Shown in pieces: positions 14,811 to 20,390 of a stretch of DNA of 20,390 bases (its first letter is position 1; the number at the start of each line of letters is the position of its first letter). The DNA comes from JAAFHN01 sp031421855. Lineage in GTDB: Bacteria > Pseudomonadota > Gammaproteobacteria > Burkholderiales > Burkholderiaceae_C. Under the pieces are notes generated by a model, which saw only the letters and a list, made by a program, of their open reading frames with translations, was not told where the DNA came from and searched no databases. Made by a program: the position numbers and the translations under genes. Location of the stretch: NCBI GenBank assembly GCA_031421855.1, contig JANOPN010000074.1, positions 1 through 20,390 on the forward strand, written 5' to 3'.

Positions 14811-17800
14811 GTGAGTCGTGATGGCGTGGGGCCAACCACGATTCATGGGCAAACGCAACGAGGTGTGGATGTGAGACAGAAAAACTGGGCTGGGCAAGGT
14901 AGCGGCGAAGACGCAGCAAATCAACGCGGCGCAGGCCAGCGAGCCATGCTGACGGGCTTGGCCGTGATGTTTGCGGCCGTGGCGTTCACTTCTGTGGGCT
15001 GCGGCGGCGGCGGCTCAAGCCCGGCGCCTGCGCCGGTTGTTGCGCCACCTCCAAGCGGTGGCACCCCTCCTCCACCCCCGCCGCCCACAGACCCGCTTGC
15101 ACCCCAAGCCACGGTTGCGGGCGATCCCAACGCCGCTGCCGCTGCCTTTGGCGTGGAACCCCAAGACGTGGGCGGTGATGGCGGTGGCGATGGCGGCGCA
15201 GGTGGCGGCGCGGGGGATGGCGCGCCAATCAAGCGCGCCAGGGTCATCATCACAGATCGCACCGGCCAGCAACGGGTTGGCCAAACCAACGACAACGGCA
15301 ACTACTACATCCGATTCCCCAGCAGTTTCCAAGCGCCCATCGTCACCCGCGTGATCACGCCGGGCGGTGTCGTGTTCACCTCAGCCAGCAACGAAGCGCC
15401 TGCGGCCAACAAGGCCCTGCGCATCAACGTGAACCCGCTGACCGACAAAATCGTGAGCGATGCGATTCCCGCCACCGTGCGCGGTACCGACAAAGCCTTC
15501 ACAGGCGCCGAAGTCGATGCGGCCAAGCTCACCAGTGCTACCGCCGACTTGGTCAGCAGCGTGCGCAGCGCATTGGGCGTGGCCGGCGTGCGCGGCGTGG
15601 CTGGTGCAGCTACGCAGTTTGATCCGGTGAAGTCTGTCTATGTGTACAACGGCAGCGGAGTAGACGCCGTGCTGGAATCCGTCAGCCACACCCGCAACCC
15701 CAACACCGGGGCAACAGAGCTGCGGGCCAAGCTGGCTGGCGTGCAAACGGATGCCAATGGCGCGCCAGTGCCCGTGCTGGTGACCAGCGCGTCGCCACTG
15801 GCCACCACCCAAGTGGCGATTGCCAGCAGCCCAGCGCTCACGTTTACCAAAATCAATGCCTGGGTGAATCAAGTCAACGCCTGCTTGGCCAATGCAGGGC
15901 AGGCCTCGGCCATTTGCCCGGCTGCAGCGCAAGCCAATTTGGTGGCAGCCAACTACCTGCACAACAGCCGCGACTTCGACGAAGACTTCCGCACCCTGCT
16001 GTCCAACGCCGACCGCTCGGGAATCCAAGGGAGCGCGCTGCGCAATCCCGTCATCTTGGGATTTCAGCGCTACACAGGCAGCAACGTGGACGATGCAGCG
16101 GTGGTTGAAGTCACCATCCGCCAGCCTCGCACCGGCCCGCTTGCTGGCAGCATCGCCACAGCCGTGGAATACACCAAGATCTTGGTCTTTCGGCGCAACG
16201 ATGCCCTCACCCAAGCCGTAGCAGGCAACTGGATCTTGCAAGGCAACCTGCGCGCGCTGGACACATCTGTGGCCACCCGCATGGTGCGCAGAGAGCAAGT
16301 CAATCCAGGCATGCAAGCCGATGTGCCTGGCCAGTCTCCAGGCAGGCTTGAGGCACGCGTTCAATTCAATCTGAACACCGTTCGCTACGATCCAGCAACG
16401 CGCAGCTACGTCAATTCAGGTGTTCGCGCCATTCGCATCAAGGGGCCGGGTTTGCCTGCTGCAGGCCTGGTGATGGCGCCCACGTCGGTGCAAGGCAGCA
16501 CGTTTTTTGGCATCCTCAACAAAATCGGCAGCGTGCCCGCGACGGCCACCACCACGGCGCTCAGCTCCAACGCTTTGATTCTCAATTGGGCAAGCCTGAG
16601 CGGCGGTACGCTGCAACAAACATGGCCAGCGACAAACACAGGATTTGCAGACGCACCCGTCGCTGATTTTTCTGGCCTTGGCGTGTTCGCACGCTACTCC
16701 GCGGAGGTGTTCAACACCAGCAGTGCCAGCAGCACCGTGCCCGATGCCACGTTCACCTTCTCCAACCTCAGCGAGGTTCCAGCACCCAGCATTCTGGCGC
16801 GCTTGCCGATGCATGATTTGTCGCCGTCTGCAGCGCTAGTCACTGCGCCTGCCGCTGCAGTCGCTGCGTCTGCTGGCAGTGGGGTCACGCTGCGTTGGGC
16901 CAACAATCCCAGCGCGCCGCCCGTGCGCCAAGCAAGAATTTACGCCGAAAACACCTTGGCCAATGTGGTCGATTACGGTGCAGGCGTCGACAACAGTTTT
17001 GTCGTCGGTGCGCAGCTGACTTCGCAGTTTGTTGCGACACCAGCTGGCGTGCCGCAGCTGCGCGTCAACGCCCCCAGCGACTACAGGCAAGTGTCGATCT
17101 GGACGCGACCTGGGCGCACCGATGTGGAGCACCGATTGGTGTGGAACAACCCCAGCGCAAGCTTTGTTCCCAACTTCTCCGTCACGCCCACAACGCTCAC
17201 CCCAAGCATTGGCCAAACCGTGTCGTTCTCAGTTGTGGGCACCACGACGCTCGGGTTTGTTAATGGCACCACCGAGCCGCTGGCGAGCTACGAATGGCGG
17301 GTGAACGGTGGCGCAGTTGAGAGCACTGCCGCTGTGTTCGTGCGCAGTTTTTCTGCGGCAGGCACAGCCAGCGTTGGCGTCACCATGCGCCCAGCAAGCG
17401 GTGGCAGTGGGTATAGCGATCAGCGCAACATCACAGTGCAAAGCGCACCAAGCGCAGCGCAACAATTTCGCCTCACCCCCTCCGGCATCACCGCCAGCCA
17501 GTGCTACCAAGCGGGTAGCGACACATTGGTGGCTTGCAACAGCCCAGGTGCCTTGGCTTTGAACCCGCAGCAAGACGGCCACCGGGCGGCCTTGGCAAGC
17601 CTGAGCTACAGCCAGGTGGAGAGCTTCCCCGTCACGAGCTGCGTAAAAGACAACATCACGGGATTGATCTGGGAGGGCAAAGAAGCCAGTGGTCTGAGAG
17701 CCGGCAGCTTGAGGTACACCAACTACGACAGCACCAGCAGCCGGCAAAAAAATGCTGGTGGCACGCCCAACTTGGCTGAAATCAGTGCGGCAAGCAACAG

Positions 17801-18089
17801 CGTGGGCTATGTGGCATATGTCAATGGCCTTGCGCTCTGCGGCTACACAGATTGGCGGCTGCCCACTGATGGAGAATTGCAAAGCATCGTTGACTACGGC
17901 GTGTTAATCTCAGGTTCTTCCGTGAACCTCTCTTGGTTTCCTAACACGCAGCTCTGGACCTACTGGACTTCCGCCGCCCATCCGGCAGCTGCAAGTGTCG
18001 CCGGGTTCGTGGGTTTCGACGGCGGCTACGTCGGCAACGGTCTTCGCTACGACGCCAGCCATATGCGTTTGGTGCGTGCCAGTCCGTGA
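14811..18089 (+). CDS. Large putative surface lipoprotein with C-terminal DUF1566 (Lcl-type) domain
   Basis: The frame codes for up to 1092 residues. A hydrophobic segment (LTGLAVMFAAVAFTSVGC) ends at Cys64, a plausible lipobox, and the mature start is GGGGSSPAPAP. A proline run (residues 86-92) and a Gly/Asp-rich linker (121-138) follow. Residues about 140-200 resemble a carboxypeptidase-regulatory-like beta sandwich (ARVIITDRTGQQRVGQTNDNG). The middle is unrecognised beta-rich sequence. Residues about 787-875 look PKD-like (YEWRVNGG). From about 898 a DUF1566 domain runs to the end (DNITGLIWEGK, GYTDWRLPTDGELQSI, HMRLVRASP). Starts compete: GTG 14811 and GTG 14871 both follow GAGG at good spacing; 14871 gives a shorter signal. 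The domain may bind a ligand; the function is unknown. Confidence 0.8.
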   Translation: MSRDGVGPTTIHGQTQRGVDVRQKNWAGQGSGEDAANQRGAGQRAMLTGLAVMFAAVAFTSVGCGGGGSSPAPAPVVAPPPSGGTPPPPPPPTDPLAPQATVAGDPNAAAAAFGVEPQDVGGDGGGDGGAGGGAGDGAPIKRARVIITDRTGQQRVGQTNDNGNYYIRFPSSFQAPIVTRVITPGGVVFTSASNEAPAANKALRINVNPLTDKIVSDAIPATVRGTDKAFTGAEVDAAKLTSATADLVSSVRSALGVAGVRGVAGAATQFDPVKSVYVYNGSGVDAVLESVSHTRNPNTGATELRAKLAGVQTDANGAPVPVLVTSASPLATTQVAIASSPALTFTKINAWVNQVNACLANAGQASAICPAAAQANLVAANYLHNSRDFDEDFRTLLSNADRSGIQGSALRNPVILGFQRYTGSNVDDAAVVEVTIRQPRTGPLAGSIATAVEYTKILVFRRNDALTQAVAGNWILQGNLRALDTSVATRMVRREQVNPGMQADVPGQSPGRLEARVQFNLNTVRYDPATRSYVNSGVRAIRIKGPGLPAAGLVMAPTSVQGSTFFGILNKIGSVPATATTTALSSNALILNWASLSGGTLQQTWPATNTGFADAPVADFSGLGVFARYSAEVFNTSSASSTVPDATFTFSNLSEVPAPSILARLPMHDLSPSAALVTAPAAAVAASAGSGVTLRWANNPSAPPVRQARIYAENTLANVVDYGAGVDNSFVVGAQLTSQFVATPAGVPQLRVNAPSDYRQVSIWTRPGRTDVEHRLVWNNPSASFVPNFSVTPTTLTPSIGQTVSFSVVGTTTLGFVNGTTEPLASYEWRVNGGAVESTAAVFVRSFSAAGTASVGVTMRPASGGSGYSDQRNITVQSAPSAAQQFRLTPSGITASQCYQAGSDTLVACNSPGALALNPQQDGHRAALASLSYSQVESFPVTSCVKDNITGLIWEGKEASGLRAGSLRYTNYDSTSSRQKNAGGTPNLAEISAASNSVGYVAYVNGLALCGYTDWRLPTDGELQSIVDYGVLISGSSVNLSWFPNTQLWTYWTSAAHPAAASVAGFVGFDGGYVGNGLRYDASHMRLVRASP
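17961..18086 (+). other. Candidate variable tail of the large lipoprotein (DGR-like)
   Basis: The last 42 codons align without gaps to the last 42 codons of the second DUF1566 gene (18869-18994). Framework residues YW, F-D-x-G, R, H, RLVR and SP are shared (18 of 42 identical). The exposed positions between them differ, and most of the differing codons end in C or T (GAC, GGC, TAC, AAC, CTT, GAC, AGC), as adenine-specific change of AAC/AAT codons would leave them. No template repeat is seen in this window. Confidence 0.35.
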
Positions 18090-18119
18090 TTGGGCGCAAA
18101 GTGCTTCGGATGTGATGCC

Positions 18120-18500
18120 ATGAACGAGCCTCTTACGCCCATTCAAAGGGACTATCGGCGCTTGCACGTCCCGCGCGGTTCGCGCTTTGCGCGCTGCCAC
18201 GAGTACACCGTTCACAGCAATTTGCACAGCACCGGCTTCCTGCGCAGGATCACCGTGGAGCGTGCCGTGGGCGACAAAGCGCAGCTGGCAGTGTACGTGA
18301 ACGCGCTCATCTGGCAATGCGACCACGACAAGCTCTGGTTGCAATCGACCGTGGACACAGTTGCGTTCGTGCAAGCTCAAGAGGGCTGTCGGCCCCGGGC
18401 GGTTCGAGCTTTCATGCGTAGGAGCAAGTGGCCCGTTAATTCATGTCAGTTCACCCGAAATTCCACGCACACGTTCTCTTCCAAACAAGGCCTTCTATGA
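18120..18500 (+). CDS. Hypothetical protein between two DUF1566 genes
   Basis: A 126-residue frame starts MNEPLTPIQRDYRRLHVPRG and contains FLRRITVERAVGDKAQLAVYVNALIWQCDHDKLWLQ. The middle has G/C-rich third positions as in real genes; the last 30 residues (SCQFTRNSTHTFSSKQ) look less gene-like. No family is recognised and no signal peptide is seen. It ends four bases into the next gene. A minus-strand frame covers the same DNA (17910-18380), so the choice of strand is uncertain. It could be a decayed remnant. Confidence 0.35.
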   Translation: MNEPLTPIQRDYRRLHVPRGSRFARCHEYTVHSNLHSTGFLRRITVERAVGDKAQLAVYVNALIWQCDHDKLWLQSTVDTVAFVQAQEGCRPRAVRAFMRRSKWPVNSCQFTRNSTHTFSSKQGLL

Positions 18501-18997
18501 CAGACATTTCGCTACGTTCAATCGCACTGTTCGCCGCACTTGCCTGCGCATGGGGTGCGAGCAGCCAAGCACTTGCGGCTTGCCCCAGCGCCCCAGGCCG
18601 CTTTGCGACCACCGGGGCGGAAGTTACCGACACCCGCACTGGCCTGGTTTGGCAGCGCTGTAGCGCGGGCCAAGCTTGGAGCGGCAGCACTTGTACGGGC
18701 GCTATAACCACGTTCTCGCATGAGCAAGCGCTCGCGTACGGGCGCGCGAATGCAGGTGCGCTGGGCTGGCGCGTGCCCGATGTGAAAGAGCTCAGTAGCT
18801 TGGCAGACCGTGGCTGCGCGAGTCCGACCATTGATACGGCGGCGTTTCCCGGCACAGCTTTATCCGATTACTGGTCTTCCACCCCCTATGTGCGCGGTGC
18901 CGGCGGCGTGTTGGCGGTAAATTTCGATTTCGGCCTCGCCGGCGGCGTGACGCGAGGCGGTGCCTATCACGTGCGCTTGGTGCGCAGCAGTCCGTAA
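18497..18997 (+). CDS. Secreted DUF1566 (Lcl C-terminal) domain protein
   Basis: The 166-residue protein starts with a signal peptide (LRSIALFAALACAWG, likely cleaved after SQALA). The rest is one DUF1566 domain: DTRTGLVWQRCSAGQAW, FSHEQALAYGRANAGALGWRVPDVKELSSLADRG, then FPGTALSDYWSSTPY and a tail ending HVRLVRSSP. Two cysteine pairs are likely disulphides. Its domain is related to the end of the large lipoprotein just upstream, implying an old tandem duplication. ATG 18497 is preferred because the signal peptide starts there and AAGG precedes it; an in-frame ATG at 18443 would add 18 residues ahead of the signal. Function unknown; DUF1566 has a C-type-lectin-like (FGE-related) fold suited to ligand binding. 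Confidence 0.83.
   Translation: MTDISLRSIALFAALACAWGASSQALAACPSAPGRFATTGAEVTDTRTGLVWQRCSAGQAWSGSTCTGAITTFSHEQALAYGRANAGALGWRVPDVKELSSLADRGCASPTIDTAAFPGTALSDYWSSTPYVRGAGGVLAVNFDFGLAGGVTRGGAYHVRLVRSSP
18869..18994 (+). other. Candidate variable tail of the second DUF1566 protein (DGR-like)
   Basis: This is the partner of the tail at 17961-18086. The segment starts YWSSTPY and ends VRLVRSSP. At the variable sites it reads F, L, G, V, T, G, G and Y where the first gene has G, Y, N, G, L, Y, D and S. Third codon positions also differ in several places (GAT against GAC, CGA against CGC), so the two tails are not recent copies of one template. Confidence 0.35.
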
Positions 18998-19070
18998 TTC
19001 CCAGGCGTAGCCGCTTTGGTCTCTGACTGAGAGCGATACACGCGACTGGGCTGCGGTCTAACCTGCCTGC

Positions 19071-19353
19071 ATGAGTTTTGACCGCGCCGTGTTCCAAACC
19101 TTTTGCAAGCTGGGTGTGCCAGATGAAGTCGCGGCTCGCTTCGCGGACGAAATCATCGCGGCGATTCATGCGTTGATGGACCGCAGGGACGAGATCCACG
19201 CCAAGCCACTCGCCACGCGCGCCGATTTGGAAACCGCCAAGGCCGAGATCATCAAAGAGTTGGCCCGAGCAAATGCAAGATTTGCAGCGCTGGACGGTGA
19301 CCACCGTGATCGCCGGATTGGCCTTAGTTGTTACGTCACGCGCGACCCTTTAA
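19071..19353 (+). pseudogene. Frameshifted DUF1640/CCDC90-like coiled-coil membrane protein
   Basis: The first frame gives MSFDRAVFQTFCKLGVPDEVAARFADEII..., then a coiled-coil part (LATRADLETAKAEIIKELARA), the layout of small DUF1640 proteins. That family ends in a membrane helix, but this frame loses sense near 19270. The next frame carries it: MQDLQRWTVTTVIAGLALVVT from 19273, ending at TAA 19351-19353. A single-base change near 19260-19273 would join them. The gene therefore appears frameshifted, unless a sequencing error or a programmed shift is involved. The last residues (SRATL) do not look like the normal end, suggesting that the 3' end was also replaced where brnA begins. Family call is by pattern only. 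Confidence 0.55.
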
Positions 19354-19658
19354 GTCGCATTGCTTCGACGCACATGCTCGCTGACGTGCTGTCGCAGCAC
19401 ACCGTCCATGCGGGCCTGCCAGCCTTCGCCAGTCGAACGAAAGTATTCCACGACCTCGACGCTGTAGCGCACCGACAGCAGCAGCTTTTTAGTCTCGGAC
19501 TTGGGCCTGCCTCGCGCAACGCCGATCGGCACAAGCGCATCAAGCTGGGCCATCGTCAGCGGTTGGGCATCAGGATCAATCTTGGCCGCAGCGACAATTT
19601 TCGCGTTGTCCTGTACCGACGGCATCAAGATCACCCGCTTACTGGATGTTTTCGACAT
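19350..19658 (-). CDS. brnA: BrnA-type antitoxin
   Basis: The 102-residue protein matches the BrnA family: an N-terminal toxin-binding half with DPDAQPLTMAQLDAL, then GRPKSETKKLLLSVRYSVEVVEYFRSTGEGWQARMDGVLRQHV, a ribbon-helix-helix-like DNA-binding module with the conserved GxGWQ. It neutralises BrnT and represses the operon. It overlaps the end of brnT by 20 bases, the classic toxin-first order. Its stop converges on the frameshifted gene. Confidence 0.9.
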   Translation of the reverse strand: MSKTSSKRVILMPSVQDNAKIVAAAKIDPDAQPLTMAQLDALVPIGVARGRPKSETKKLLLSVRYSVEVVEYFRSTGEGWQARMDGVLRQHVSEHVRRSNAT

Positions 19659-19911
19659 ATTTTTTCACCTCTCGTCGCTCAGCAAGGCGCAGACTGATGA
19701 TTCTGCGCACATCGCCACGGTCTACAAATGCCACGTAATACAACGTGTTGCCCTCAGGAACCAGCCCAATCATTCGCAACTCGTCGTGTGAGGCACGTGG
19801 ATCAACCCAAACGTACGCCTCATCCCAAACCAGCTGTTGAGCAAAGGAAAGCGACTGGGCGTGCTTCGCTAAATTCAGCTTGTCTTTGTTTGGGTCAAAT
19901 GTGAAACGCAC
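19639..19911 (-). CDS. brnT: BrnT-type ribonuclease toxin
   Basis: The 90-residue protein matches BrnT: FTFDPNKDKLNLAKHAQSLSFAQQLVWDE, a DPRASHDELRMIGLV segment with the active-site region, LYYVAFVDRGDVRRIISLRLAERREVKKYV at the end. BrnT is a RelE-fold RNase that halts translation. The start is a GTG; a good promoter (TTGACT, 16 bases, TACAAT) lies so close that transcription should begin at or within a few bases of that GTG. Either the mRNA is leaderless or translation starts further in. All recognisable family parts are present. Confidence 0.9.
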   Translation of the reverse strand: MRFTFDPNKDKLNLAKHAQSLSFAQQLVWDEAYVWVDPRASHDELRMIGLVPEGNTLYYVAFVDRGDVRRIISLRLAERREVKKYVENIQ

Positions 19912-19917
19912 TGACTT

Positions 19918-19945
19918 ATTGTAGCTACCAATATTAAACAGTCAA
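19918..19945 (-). promoter_or_regulatory. Promoter of brnTA
   Basis: On the minus strand TTGACT (19945-19940) and TACAAT (19923-19918) are separated by 16 bases, the best -35/-10 pair in the window. The start codon at 19911 is seven bases past the -10 box. Confidence 0.65.
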
Positions 19946-20137
19946 GAAGGTCTGGGGCAATACAACGATCAGCGCCTATCTGCCACGCACCCGGTTGCAC
20001 TCTACAAGCCATCACTGCCCGCCAACCTCGCGAACAACCGCAGAAAAAAACAAATACAGGCCTGGTTTGCCGCCTTCGCGGCAAAGACGGGTGGGTGAGC
20101 TGGCGTCGACGACAGACTTCAGGCTAGTCAATATTCA

Positions 20138-20157
20138 TAGCAACAAGCCCAATGAAT
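20138..20157 (-). repeat. Intergenic repeat copy 3
   Basis: The reverse complement reads ATTCATTGGGCTTGTTGCTA, one base different from the core of copies 1 and 2; a nearby TGGTC is also shared. It is flanked by ATTCAT/ATGAAT that can pair. It lies between brnT and the IS1-type remnant. Confidence 0.65.
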
Positions 20158-20187
20158 ACAATGACCAGAGTCGAAAAAGCGGCATTG

Positions 20188-20390
20188 CTAAATAGGTATT
20201 GATATGTCGGAGCCCCAAATACGCTTGCAGACCAACACTGATGTTTGCCCGGTTAGCTCACACCCGAGCCGCCGGTGAAACACGAACAGCAATGAGTCTC
20301 GCAAGTTCTCCGCCTTCTTGGAGTAGCTGTGCGTCTTGCGCTTCAGTCTTGCCAGGTAGCACCTCAACTGGTTGTTCATGCTTTCGATGG
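20188..20390 (-). CDS. IS1-family transposase, C-terminal part, cut by the window edge
   Basis: The minus-strand frame is open from the right edge to a TAG at 20188-20190. It reads IESMNNQLRCYLARLKRKT followed by HSYSKKAENLRDSLLFVFHR, matching the end of IS1-type transposases, including the last catalytic glutamate in E-S-x-N-x-x-L-R and the basic R-R/K-x-T-x-x-Y-S-K stretch. The tail after FHR (LGCELTGQTSVLV...) is longer than usual. The element's right end should lie just left of 20188, but I cannot place its terminal repeat. Whether the rest of the element is intact lies outside the window. Confidence 0.8.
   Translation of the reverse strand, partial: IESMNNQLRCYLARLKRKTHSYSKKAENLRDSLLFVFHRRLGCELTGQTSVLVCKRIWGSDISIPI

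Noticed and set aside
15381..16364. A 327-residue minus-strand open frame inside the large lipoprotein gene
   Set aside because: It has a low-complexity His/Gly/Arg-rich composition typical of antisense shadows and no start signal.
17910..18380. A 156-residue minus-strand frame opposite the end of the lipoprotein and the small ORF
   Set aside because: It runs antisense into the DUF1566 domain and matches no family; the plus-strand reading is only slightly better, so low confidence is given there.
19912..20187. The left boundary and terminal inverted repeat of the IS1-type element
   Set aside because: Several G-rich stretches (for example near 20090) could be a terminus, but without the other end no inverted match can be shown.
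1..20390. CRISPR array, tRNA or rRNA genes
   Set aside because: No regularly spaced repeats, cloverleaf sequences or conserved rRNA stretches were seen while reading both strands.

Overview
The window looks like a chromosome segment of a betaproteobacterium of the order Burkholderiales, most likely Comamonadaceae. This rests on the protein families and their order (coiled-coil protein, zapA, 6S RNA, TauE-type permease), on G/C-rich third codon positions, and on recurring TACAAT-type -10 boxes. It is an inference from reading, not from a search.

Positions 1-7.1 kb are mostly housekeeping. They hold the tail of an unknown gene, an ASCH-domain protein, a minus-strand pair maiA-pgeF (41-base overlap), and a divergent ClpP-like protease. 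A small coiled-coil protein, zapA and the 6S RNA gene follow. The 6S RNA is well supported: its ends form a 12-bp perfect terminal stem. Three plus-strand genes then overlap by their stop and start codons (TauE/SafE permease, aroE, acyltransferase-3 membrane protein), so they are probably one coupled operon.

Positions 7.1-14 kb mix single genes with short repeat elements. An IHF-alpha gene stands alone, away from its usual pheST context, and a 242-bp inverted-repeat element starts 20 bases upstream of it. An isochorismatase-fold hydrolase and a VOC protein diverge around a 100-bp element with 14-bp perfect inverted ends. Then come a saccharopine-dehydrogenase-like oxidoreductase, an exported intradiol-dioxygenase-like protein, arfB (ribosome rescue), a nitrate/nitrite transporter with no reductase beside it, and tsaD. 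The narK-tsaD gap holds a compact set of nested, partly mutually exclusive stems that may be a structured RNA.

Positions 14-20.4 kb look accessory. They carry a YefM-YoeB toxin-antitoxin pair with a TGTACA operator over its -10 box, a very large putative lipoprotein ending in a DUF1566 domain, a small unknown ORF, and a second secreted DUF1566 protein. After these come a frameshifted DUF1640-like gene, a BrnT-BrnA toxin-antitoxin pair with a clear promoter, and the 3' end of an IS1-family transposase. The two DUF1566 proteins end in 42-residue tails that align without gaps; the conserved positions are framework residues and the rest vary. This is the pattern expected of diversity-generating retroelement (DGR) targets. 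No reverse transcriptase or template repeat is visible here, so that idea is a hypothesis. Three copies of a ~22-bp intergenic repeat (7.12, 10.95 and 20.14 kb) link the regions.
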